From assembly GCA_017630455.1 (NCBI GenBank), contig JAGBVG010000057.1, forward strand, positions 1-35,373: 35,373 nt of DNA, given 5' to 3'. The first letter of the stretch is position 1, and every line of letters begins with the position of its first letter. Origin of the DNA: Alistipes sp. GTDB taxonomy: Bacteria; Bacteroidota; Bacteroidia; Bacteroidales; Rikenellaceae. A model generated the notes under the pieces. The model was not told the DNA's origin. It saw only the letters and a program-made list of their open reading frames with translations, and did not search any database. Shown here piece after piece: positions 7,698 through 14,558 of this stretch. A program made the translations under genes and the position numbers.

Positions 7698-9524
7698 CTA
7701 CTTTTCTCTGTTATCGCCAAAGTAGGTTAGTATAGCCTCGGCACGTTTAGCTCCCACAATCTCGGTCAGTTGCTCGTGTGATGCTTTGCGCACGGCACGC
7801 ACAGTCTTGAAGTGGCGCAATAGTGCCGTGAGACTCTTGTCGCCAATGCCCGGGATATGGCTTAGCTCACTGTCGATAAACGACTTGGTGCGTTTGTGGC
7901 GGTGAAAGGTGATGCCAAAGCGGTGTGCCTCATCGCGGAGGTGGCATATAACCTTCAGCGGCTCGCCAGTGCGACTGAGGTAGTATGGTGTTGGGTCGCC
8001 AGGGTAGAAGACCTCTTCCAAGCGTTTTGCGAGACCTACAATAGGCACGCGATTCTCGATGCCCAACTCCTTGAGTATGGCGTATGCGCTCGAGAGCTGT
8101 CCCTTACCTCCGTCGACAATTATGAGGTCGGGGAGCTCAGCACCCTCGGATAGTAGGCGTGAGTAGCGGCGATGGATGATCTCTCGCATCGAGGCAAAGT
8201 CGTCGGGACCCTCTACGCTCTTGATGTTGAAGTGGCGGTACTCACTCTTTGAGGGTTTGCCATTGCGGAATACCACACACGAAGCTACAGGGTTGGTACC
8301 CTGGAGGTTAGAGTTGTCGAAGCACTCTATATGTCGTGGCTGTTTGGCGAGGTGAAGCTCCTTGCGCATCGCCTCCATAAGTCGCTCGGTGTGACGCTCG
8401 GGATTCTTAATCTCCATATTTTTGAGCACCTCGGCGCGGTAGATGCGTGCACTGCGAAGTGAAAACTCCAACAAATCGGCCTTCTCTCCACGCTTGGGAG
8501 TTGTAAATGTAATGCCATCGAAGAGTAGCGCTGCCGATGGAGTTACTGGCACTATCACCTCGCGCGCGAGTGTTATGCCGAGGTTATCCACGATATGCTC
8601 TATGGCGCGAGACAGAAGCTCCTCGTCGCTATCCTCCACGCCGGGCTTCATACGCATAGTCTGCACCGCGACGATAGAGCCGTGGCGGAGACTCAGGAAG
8701 TTGCAATAGACAGTGTCGTCATCGTCGCGCAGGAGCGAGAATATGTCGCAATCTACGATTTTCGAGCTGACAATTACCGAACGAGATTGGTAGTCCGAGA
8801 GTGCCTTGAGACGATGTTTGTAGTGCTCGGCAACTTCGAATTTAAGCTCCGCGGCGGCACACATCATCTCCCTCTCGAGCCATTCGCGCACTGGACGTAG
8901 GTCGCCCTTGAGGATAGATTTCACAAGGTCCACGCTCTCGGCATACTCCTCCTCGCTCTGATGTCCCACGCAGGGGGCTTTGCAGTTGCCGAGGTGATAC
9001 TGCAGGCAGACATTGTGCTTACCAGCCTTGATGGATGTTGCAGAGAGGTTTAGTTTGCAGGTGCGCAGCGGAATAACATCGCGTATGAACTCCAATATCG
9101 AGCGTTGCATCGACACCGAGCTGTATGGGCCGAAGTATTGCGAGCCGTCGCGAATCAGTTGGCGAGTGGACTCCACACGTGGAAACGGCTCGCGGCGTAT
9201 CACAATCCAGGGGTAGGTCTTGTCGTCCTTAAGTAGGATGTTGTAGCGCGGTTGCAGGCTCTTAATGAGCGAATTCTCGAGAAGAAGCGCATCCTGCTCA
9301 GTGTCAACCACGATGTGGCGGATATCGACAACTTGACGTACCAAGACCTTAACCTTGGCGGAGTGCTCCTTGCTCTCCACGAAGTATGACGACACGCGGC
9401 GCTTCAAGTCCTTCGCCTTGCCGACATATATGATCTTCTCGTTTTTATCCACAAACTGATATACGCCCGGAGTGTGGGGTAGTGCAGAAACAAGATCTTT
9501 TATATGGCTCTTCAGTTCGCTCAT
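7698..9524 (-). CDS. uvrC: UvrABC system protein C (excinuclease)
   Basis: A 608-residue UvrC, the subunit that makes both incisions around a DNA lesion after UvrA and UvrB have located it. The N-terminal GIY-YIG nuclease is at about residues 14-95 (PGVYQFVDKNEKIIYVGKAKDLKRR), a UVR motif that binds UvrB at about 205-240, the RNase H-like 5' nuclease in the second half (IECFDNSNLQGTNPVASCVVF and DLIIVDGGKGQLSSA, with catalytic acidic residues), and a helix-hairpin-helix pair at the C-terminus (LSHIPGIGDKSLTALLRHF). Length and domain order are standard. It starts 30 nt after the stop of the GH29 fucosidase gene without a visible promoter, so the two are probably co-transcribed. Confidence 0.97.
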   Translation of the reverse strand: MSELKSHIKDLVSALPHTPGVYQFVDKNEKIIYVGKAKDLKRRVSSYFVESKEHSAKVKVLVRQVVDIRHIVVDTEQDALLLENSLIKSLQPRYNILLKDDKTYPWIVIRREPFPRVESTRQLIRDGSQYFGPYSSVSMQRSILEFIRDVIPLRTCKLNLSATSIKAGKHNVCLQYHLGNCKAPCVGHQSEEEYAESVDLVKSILKGDLRPVREWLEREMMCAAAELKFEVAEHYKHRLKALSDYQSRSVIVSSKIVDCDIFSLLRDDDDTVYCNFLSLRHGSIVAVQTMRMKPGVEDSDEELLSRAIEHIVDNLGITLAREVIVPVTPSAALLFDGITFTTPKRGEKADLLEFSLRSARIYRAEVLKNMEIKNPERHTERLMEAMRKELHLAKQPRHIECFDNSNLQGTNPVASCVVFRNGKPSKSEYRHFNIKSVEGPDDFASMREIIHRRYSRLLSEGAELPDLIIVDGGKGQLSSAYAILKELGIENRVPIVGLAKRLEEVFYPGDPTPYYLSRTGEPLKVICHLRDEAHRFGITFHRHKRTKSFIDSELSHIPGIGDKSLTALLRHFKTVRAVRKASHEQLTEIVGAKRAEAILTYFGDNREK

Positions 9525-9554
9525 AATCTCTCAAATGTTGCTGTCCCCGAGACT

Positions 9555-11006
9555 TTATATCGCTAATGGCTCAGCGTAATGGAGGCTTGCAGTTTTGATA
9601 TTTGCCGTGCCGCGCGACGAATCTATCGTTATGCGCAGACGCTCAGCCTTGCACTCTGGGAAGCGTAGCAGACGTTTATAGCCGATGGTTGTGCCGCCGG
9701 TGATATAGTGCCACGCACCATTGCTGTATGCCTCCACCGAGAACTTCTCCACACGCTGACCACGTGTAATATCCTCCTGAATGAGCAGAGTGTTGAATGT
9801 CATATTGCTATCTGCTTTGAGTTCGTGACTCTCGCCCGCCTCAGCGCACCACGACGCCTCTTTGTCGGTAATGGCATTTGTCGAGAATGTCTTGGTGAGG
9901 TATGCTGAGAACTCCTTGATGCGTTCAGTGTCTATCTCGTGGATAAGTCCGCGTCTGTCGGGTGGGATATTTAGCAGCAGCACTGAGTTGCAGCCCACCG
10001 AGCGGTAGTATATATCCACAAGGTTGGCAAGCGTGCGTACTTCACCATCCTGCTCCGCGTGGTAGAACCATCCGGGACGTATAGATACATCCACCTCTGA
10101 TGGATACCAATATATCTCCGAGGCCTGTGCCACCAACTCTCGGCTGCCGAGATCTGTCGATGTCTCCTCTATGCCGAGGGCCTTGTTGGCCTCCTGTTTG
10201 TGGGTGTATGACCCTGGAGCCAGTACTGTTGTGCTCCACTCTGTCTCGCGTCCGAGGCCTCCCTCGTTGCCCACCCAGCGTACATCGCAACCCATAATCG
10301 CTGTCACGGCATTTGGCTGCAGGGTGTGGATTGTTCGAAGTATCGACTCCCAGTCATACTCCTGCTTACGTCCGTTAGGACCCTCGCCGCAAGCACCATC
10401 GAGCCACACTTCGTCCACTGCTCCATAGCTGGTGAGAAGCTCGGTAAGCTGCTCGATGAAGAGCTTGTTGTAGGCTGGTGAGTCGCCATAGCACTCCGCA
10501 TTACGATCCCAAGGCGATAGGTAAAAGCCAAACTTGATGTCATACTTCTCGCACGCATCGCGCAACTCACGTACTACATCACCACGACCATCGCGCCACG
10601 TTATGTTTTTAACGCTATAGTCTGTTGTCGCCGTTGGCCAGAGACAGAAGCCGTCGTGGTGCTTGGCTGTGAGGATCGCCATCTTGAAGCCGCCATCCTT
10701 CAGCGCGCGCACCCACTGCTCGCAGTCGAGTTCCGTTGGGTTGAAAAGATTGGGGTCATCGCTACCACTGCCCCATTCGCTGCCCGTGAAGGTGTTGATG
10801 CCGAAGTGGAGAAATGCTGTAAGCTCCATCTGCTGCCACGCCAACTGCTGTGGCGAGGGCACTACACGTGATGCGATGTCGATCTTCTTATCTGTTGTGG
10901 CATCGGCTGGAAACTTCGCGTATTGCTGATAATAGCTCTCGCGTGGCGCACCTGCGCACGCTGTCATTATCGTTGCAAGGAGTATCGTGAGATGTTTAAA
11001 AGTCAT
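9555..11006 (-). CDS. GH29 alpha-L-fucosidase, lipoprotein
   Basis: A 483-residue glycoside hydrolase of family 29, releasing L-fucose from fucosylated glycans such as mucin or milk oligosaccharides by a retaining mechanism. A signal ending IMTAC places a lipidated Cys at 17, so the enzyme is anchored in the periplasm or outer membrane. The (beta/alpha)8 domain holds the signature AILTAKHHDGFCLWPT (about 110-125) and EVWLDGACG, in which Asp203 is the expected nucleophile. After about residue 345 comes a beta-sandwich resembling the F5/8-type C-terminal domain of the family. It opens the unit that continues into uvrC. The tRNA-Leu terminator lies just upstream; a promoter of its own is not obvious. 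Confidence 0.94.
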   Translation of the reverse strand: MTFKHLTILLATIMTACAGAPRESYYQQYAKFPADATTDKKIDIASRVVPSPQQLAWQQMELTAFLHFGINTFTGSEWGSGSDDPNLFNPTELDCEQWVRALKDGGFKMAILTAKHHDGFCLWPTATTDYSVKNITWRDGRGDVVRELRDACEKYDIKFGFYLSPWDRNAECYGDSPAYNKLFIEQLTELLTSYGAVDEVWLDGACGEGPNGRKQEYDWESILRTIHTLQPNAVTAIMGCDVRWVGNEGGLGRETEWSTTVLAPGSYTHKQEANKALGIEETSTDLGSRELVAQASEIYWYPSEVDVSIRPGWFYHAEQDGEVRTLANLVDIYYRSVGCNSVLLLNIPPDRRGLIHEIDTERIKEFSAYLTKTFSTNAITDKEASWCAEAGESHELKADSNMTFNTLLIQEDITRGQRVEKFSVEAYSNGAWHYITGGTTIGYKRLLRFPECKAERLRITIDSSRGTANIKTASLHYAEPLAI

Positions 11007-11049
11007 AGCTTAATGTTTTGCGGTGCACTAATGTGTGATCGGAACTAAT

Positions 11050-11082
11050 AAAAAAACGGGAAAAGTTTTTCAACTTTCCCCG
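11050..11082 (-). terminator. Terminator of tRNA-Leu
   Basis: On the minus strand an 11-bp stem (CGGGGAAAGTT arm, one G-U pair), a 4-nt loop and a run of seven T. It begins seven nucleotides after the mature tRNA end. Confidence 0.88.
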
Positions 11083-11088
11083 CTACAG

Positions 11089-11172
11089 TACCCAGAGCCG
11101 GGGTCGAACCGGCACAGGGGTGAACCTACTGGTGTTTGAGACCAGCGCGTCTACCGATTCCGCCATCTGGGC
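11089..11172 (-). tRNA. tRNA-Leu (anticodon CAA)
   Basis: An 84-nt class II tRNA on the minus strand. The acceptor stem GCCCAGA pairs with TCTGGGT (the first pair is G-U) and A is the discriminator. The D-loop carries GGTAGACGC, the anticodon stem CTGGT/ACCAG encloses the loop CTCAAAC, and the T-arm has GGTTCGACC. The CCA end is not encoded. The anticodon reads UUG codons. Confidence 0.95.
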
Positions 11173-11196
11173 ATCAGATATCTCTGAATTGCGGTG

Positions 11197-11227
11197 CAAA
11201 TATACTACTTATTTCTGTATCTGCAAA
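11197..11227 (-). promoter_or_regulatory. Promoter of tRNA-Leu
   Basis: TTTG (11224-11227), a 19-nt spacer and TATATTTG (11197-11204) on the minus strand fit the Bacteroidota consensus exactly. The start would be about 20 nt before the mature 5' end. The core is identical to the tRNA-Gln promoter at 20502. Confidence 0.8.
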
Positions 11228-11304
11228 TTTTTTGAGGACTTTTTTTGATAAATTTATGTCAAATAATATGTCGTACGCTGTTTGTCAGATACTTACGTAT
11301 TAGT

Positions 11305-11661
11305 CTATTTGTGGCTGCCGCACTCGTGGTGTGAGCATCCCTCGCCCGAATCTTTGATAAGACCAATGAGGTAGGCTCGGACAACCATCTCGATATTGCC
11401 ACGGCAGCCACGCACAACCTTAATGTTGTGGCTCTCGAGTTTATTCTTTGCCCCCTCGCCCATATTTCCTGCGAGCATAACGCTGATGCCCATAGCCTCC
11501 ATATCGGCTGCAATACCCGATTTGCAACCGCAACCCTGTGGCGACTCGAGGCGTGATGAGTTTACAATCTCGTTGTTCTCAATCTCGAAGATTGTGTAGT
11601 AGGCGCAGTGACCGAAGTGGTCGTCGATAACGCCGTCGCGTGTTGGAACTGCTATTTTCAT
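11305..11661 (-). CDS. NifX/NifB-type (dinitrogenase iron-molybdenum cofactor fold) small protein
   Basis: A 118-residue protein of the family that includes NifX, NafY and the NifB C-terminal domain, small cytoplasmic proteins that carry metal clusters. The fold's opening strand and loop are clear: MKIAVPTRDGVIDDHFGHC. It continues with PQGCGCKSGIAADM and LAGNMGEGAKNKL, typical of stand-alone members in anaerobes. Cysteines lie in the CGC motif, in RGCRGN, and in an unusual tail CSHHECGSHK that looks able to bind metal. No nif gene is nearby, so a nitrogenase role is not supported; iron-sulfur or other metal handling is the likely theme. It is downstream of malate dehydrogenase but separated from it by a strong hairpin. 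Confidence 0.85.
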   Translation of the reverse strand: MKIAVPTRDGVIDDHFGHCAYYTIFEIENNEIVNSSRLESPQGCGCKSGIAADMEAMGISVMLAGNMGEGAKNKLESHNIKVVRGCRGNIEMVVRAYLIGLIKDSGEGCSHHECGSHK

Positions 11662-11716
11662 AATAAACTATTGTGTTGTTAACTTGTGATTAGTTGTAGG
11701 TAGATACAAAGCTCGG

Positions 11717-11772
11717 CAAAAATCCCGACGATGGGCTGTACTTAGTCGTACTGCTCATTGTCGGGATTTTTG
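11717..11772. terminator. Long hairpin terminator after malate dehydrogenase
   Basis: Twenty-base arms (11717-11736 and 11753-11772, core AATCCCGACGATG) followed inward by a mismatch and GTAC/GTAC around a 6-nt loop. T5 lies at the 3' edge on both strands. It should end the mdh transcript on the minus strand. The two imperfect positions are G-U pairs only in plus-strand RNA and A-C mismatches in minus-strand RNA. Confidence 0.8.
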
Positions 11773-11799
11773 CTATCGGCAGTAGATGCCTGCAAATAA

Positions 11800-12792
11800 T
11801 TACAAGTTAGGGTTAATCTTTGACCACTCCTCGATTGCAGGAACGATACCCAAAGTTACCAACTCGTCACGCATCTTGCAGAGGTGTGCGTATGAAGCGT
11901 CAAGCTTCGCAAGCTCCTCCTCAGTACCCACAGGCATCTTGTATGAGCAACCGTTCTGGTCGAGAACAGTGTCCATAGCCATCATAATGTGGTTGTACTT
12001 CTCGTTAGATACGTATGTACCTGCAGGGAAACGGAATGGCTCGCCACCCATAACCGAGCGAATCATCTCTACAGAGAGGTTAGATGGGCTCTGGAATGAT
12101 GAACGACCGCGGAGCTTGATGATAGCAGCACCACCCTGTGTTACATCCTTCTTCATCTGCTCCCACTCCTCAGCTGGGAACTCCTCAGTACCGATGATGT
12201 CAGTAAGGTTGCGGCCAGCGATCTTCACTGCGCTGCCGAATACTGCCATCTGCTCGCCGTGACCACCGTATGTAGCGCAGCCCTCAATCTCTGACTGCAT
12301 AACGCCAAACTTCTTAGCAAGTGCGCTCTTGAGACGTGTAGTGTCCAAACCAGCGAGTGTAGTAACCTGACCTGGCTTCAAACCAGAGTACAACAAAGTT
12401 ACAAGACCAGTGAGGTCAGCAGGGTTGAAGATGATAACAACGTGCTTAACATCTGGACAGTAAGTCTTGATGTTCTTACCGAGCTGCTCAGCGATCTCGC
12501 AGTTACCCTTCAACAAATCCTCACGTGTCATACCCTCCTTACGTGGAGCACCACCAGAAGAGATGATATATTTAGCATCCTTGAATGCCTCAGCTACGTC
12601 GGTTGTAGCAGTGATGTTTACGTTGTCGAAGCCGCTCTGGCGCATCTCCTCAGCAACGCCCTCTGGTGAGAATACGTCGAAAAGGCAGATGTTGTTAGTA
12701 AGACCCATCATAAGGGCTGACTGTACCATATTTGAGCCGATCATACCAGCTGCACCTACGATAACGAGCTTGTCGTTAGTTAGAAAAGCCAT
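11800..12792 (-). CDS. mdh: Malate dehydrogenase (NAD-dependent)
   Basis: A 330-residue member of the LDH/MDH family that interconverts malate and oxaloacetate with NAD(H), part of the reductive branch leading to fumarate and succinate in these anaerobes. The Rossmann loop IVGAAGMIGSN is near the N-terminus. The substrate loop reads GGAPRKEGMTRED; an Arg in the specificity position, where lactate dehydrogenases carry Gln, argues for malate. VIIFNPADLTGL, LDTTRLKSALAKK (substrate-binding Arg) and ATYGGHGEQMAVF (catalytic His) follow. Codon bias is strong, as in the M16 and ribosomal protein genes, suggesting abundance. It is monocistronic, diverges from aroB across an AT-rich 174-bp gap, and is closed by the hairpin at 11717-11772. 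Confidence 0.93.
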   Translation of the reverse strand: MAFLTNDKLVIVGAAGMIGSNMVQSALMMGLTNNICLFDVFSPEGVAEEMRQSGFDNVNITATTDVAEAFKDAKYIISSGGAPRKEGMTREDLLKGNCEIAEQLGKNIKTYCPDVKHVVIIFNPADLTGLVTLLYSGLKPGQVTTLAGLDTTRLKSALAKKFGVMQSEIEGCATYGGHGEQMAVFGSAVKIAGRNLTDIIGTEEFPAEEWEQMKKDVTQGGAAIIKLRGRSSFQSPSNLSVEMIRSVMGGEPFRFPAGTYVSNEKYNHIMMAMDTVLDQNGCSYKMPVGTEEELAKLDASYAHLCKMRDELVTLGIVPAIEEWSKINPNL

Positions 12793-12841
12793 AGTTTTAA
12801 TCTTTTTTTAAGTTGTTTATATTTTTGATGTAATAGCTTCT

Positions 12842-12887
12842 TTGCAAATATCCTTGCAAAATTAACAAACATTTAAACCATTTGCAA
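12842..12887. repeat. Three TTGCAA motifs in the mdh-aroB intergenic region
   Basis: The self-complementary hexamer TTGCAA occurs at 12842-12847, 12854-12859 and 12882-12887 in the upstream region of mdh. It could be a cluster of regulator sites, or chance in AT-rich DNA. Confidence 0.3.
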
Positions 12888-12920
12888 GCAAAACCACAAA
12901 AATATTATCTATTATCGGTG

Positions 12921-12950
12921 TTGACCTTTTACCACTTTTTAGTATCTTTG
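12921..12950 (+). promoter_or_regulatory. Promoter of aroB
   Basis: TTG (12921-12923), a 19-nt spacer and TATCTTTG (12943-12950). The predicted start is near 12954, giving a leader of about 13 nt. Confidence 0.75.
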
Positions 12951-12966
12951 CGAAAAATAGCAGATT

Positions 12967-13962
12967 ATGATTCCGACAAAGTTATATTTCGGTCACGCGG
13001 CGGAGATTCTCGGCGAGGTGCTGCCTAAGGGTAGGGTGGTGGTGATTACAGATGAAAATCTCCTCAGACTCTATCCCGAGTTGGTTCGTAGCTACGACCA
13101 TATAATAATAGGTATAGGCGAGGAGGTAAAGAGTCTCTCTACTGTGGCGCGTATCTATGACGAGCTTATGGCTATGGGTGCAGATCGCTCTACGTTTCTG
13201 TTGGGTATAGGTGGCGGCATAGTGACCGACATCACAGGTTTTGTGGCCTCGACATATATGCGCGGTGTGGCGTTTGGCTTTGTCTCAACCACGTTGCTCG
13301 GTCAGGTGGATGCCTCGGTTGGCGGTAAGAATGGTGTGAATTTTGACGGATATAAGAATATTGTGGGAACCATCACGCAGCCGCAGTTTGTTGTGTCGGA
13401 TGTGGAGATGCTCCGAACGCTGCCCGAGAGGGAGTTGCGTGCTGGTATGGCCGAGGTTGTGAAGAGTGCTGTGGTGGGTGATAGGGAGCTGTTCGACTTC
13501 TTGGTGCGATGTGACTATTCGGATATTTGTAGCTCGGTGGAGAGTTTGCGATATATCGTTAGCCGTGCTATGGAGGTGAAGATGGCTATTGTGGAGGAGG
13601 ATGAGCGCGAGTCGGGAAAGCGTCGCCTGCTGAACCTGGGACACACCATAGGTCACGCTATTGAGAAGTGCAGTAGCTGTTTGAATCACGGCGAGGCTGT
13701 GGCGGTTGGTATGTCGCTCATAGCTCGTGCTGCGTGTGGACTTGGTGTATTAAAACCATCTGATGCAGAGGTGATTGATAGCCTTTTATTGAAGTTGGGC
13801 TTTAATCTCGATACGCCTGTTTCGATGGCTGAAATTTTGGTGGCTGTGCGTGGTGATAAGAAGAGGAATGAGGAGTCTATAAATGTCGTGCTGCCTGTCG
13901 CTATTGGAGAGTGCGAGGTGCGCAAGATGAGGTTTGAAGAGTTCGAAAAATTGTTCGTATGA
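12967..13962 (+). CDS. aroB: 3-dehydroquinate synthase
   Basis: A 331-residue AroB, the NAD- and divalent-metal-dependent enzyme that cyclises DAHP to 3-dehydroquinate in the second step of the shikimate pathway. Motifs in order: GIGGGIVTDITGFVASTYMRGV (NAD-binding glycine-rich segment), TTLLGQVDASVGGKNGVN (substrate site), the metal-binding Glu in AGMAEVVKSAVVGD, NLGHTIGHAIE (metal-binding His) and LNHGEAVAVGM (metal-binding His). The N-terminus is a little short compared with longer orthologues but the fold's core is complete. The stop codon overlaps the start of the DJ-1 family gene by 4 nt (ATGA), so the two are translationally coupled. Confidence 0.96.
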   Translation: MIPTKLYFGHAAEILGEVLPKGRVVVITDENLLRLYPELVRSYDHIIIGIGEEVKSLSTVARIYDELMAMGADRSTFLLGIGGGIVTDITGFVASTYMRGVAFGFVSTTLLGQVDASVGGKNGVNFDGYKNIVGTITQPQFVVSDVEMLRTLPERELRAGMAEVVKSAVVGDRELFDFLVRCDYSDICSSVESLRYIVSRAMEVKMAIVEEDERESGKRRLLNLGHTIGHAIEKCSSCLNHGEAVAVGMSLIARAACGLGVLKPSDAEVIDSLLLKLGFNLDTPVSMAEILVAVRGDKKRNEESINVVLPVAIGECEVRKMRFEEFEKLFV

Positions 13963-14507
13963 AAGCGTATATATTAGTTGCCGAGGGCTTCGAATGTGTG
14001 GAGACCCTCTCGCCAATAGATGTCCTGCACCGTGCGTGTGTCGAGGTTGTAAGGGTTGCCGTGGGTGGTAGTTTGGTGGTGCGTTCGTCGCATAATCTTA
14101 TGTCGCTCGAGTGTGATGTGCTTGTCGAGGAGTGCGATTTTGCAGATGGCGCTGCGTTGATTCTCCCGGGTGGAAATCCTGGTTATATAAATCTTCGTGA
14201 GTCGGAGTTGGCGTTGCGCGCAGTGCGTGATTACTACGATAGTGGACGCTTGGTTGCAGCCATCTGTGGAGCGCCTACGGTGTTGGCTGCGGCAGGTGTC
14301 GCCCGAGGATGCCGCGTGACGTGCCACGCCTCTGTAGTGTCGGAGATGGATGGGTATCAGCTTGTTAGTGAGTCAGTTGTGGAGGACGAAAATCTTATTA
14401 CCTCAGCTGGTGCTGGCATCTCGATAGATTTTGCACTTGCTATAGCTAATCGCCTTTGTGATAAAGAGACTATGTTTCGGGTACGACAGGGAATGATGGT
14501 GATATAA
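13959..14507 (+). CDS. DJ-1/PfpI superfamily protein (YajL/ThiJ-like)
   Basis: A 182-residue cytoplasmic protein of the DJ-1/YajL group. It opens KAYILVAEGFECVETLSPIDVL, with the conserved Glu of the active site in the first helix, and has the nucleophile elbow RLVAAICGAPTVLAAAG around the reactive Cys, followed by VVEDENLITSAGAGISIDFAL. Family members are linked to oxidative-stress protection or carbonyl detoxification; some are annotated in thiamine metabolism for historical reasons only. It overlaps the end of aroB by 4 nt, and the shared terminator at 14507 ends the pair. Confidence 0.9.
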   Translation: MKAYILVAEGFECVETLSPIDVLHRACVEVVRVAVGGSLVVRSSHNLMSLECDVLVEECDFADGAALILPGGNPGYINLRESELALRAVRDYYDSGRLVAAICGAPTVLAAAGVARGCRVTCHASVVSEMDGYQLVSESVVEDENLITSAGAGISIDFALAIANRLCDKETMFRVRQGMMVI

Positions 14508-14542
14508 CAATAAACGCGAGCCGTGGAGCTCGCGTTTATTGT
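14507..14542. terminator. Bidirectional terminator between the DJ-1 gene and pheT
   Basis: A perfect 15-bp stem (14507-14521 with 14528-14542, arm ACAATAAACGCGAGC) and a 6-nt loop between two convergent genes. The flanks are AT-rich but true T-tracts are short. Confidence 0.82.
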
Positions 14543-14558
14543 TTATATTTGGTGGAGA

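Noticed and set aside
7532-7720. Open frame of 62 codons on the minus strand overlapping the uvrC end
   Set aside because: It starts inside uvrC, covers the -33 region of the sigma factor promoter, and has no domain or start signal.
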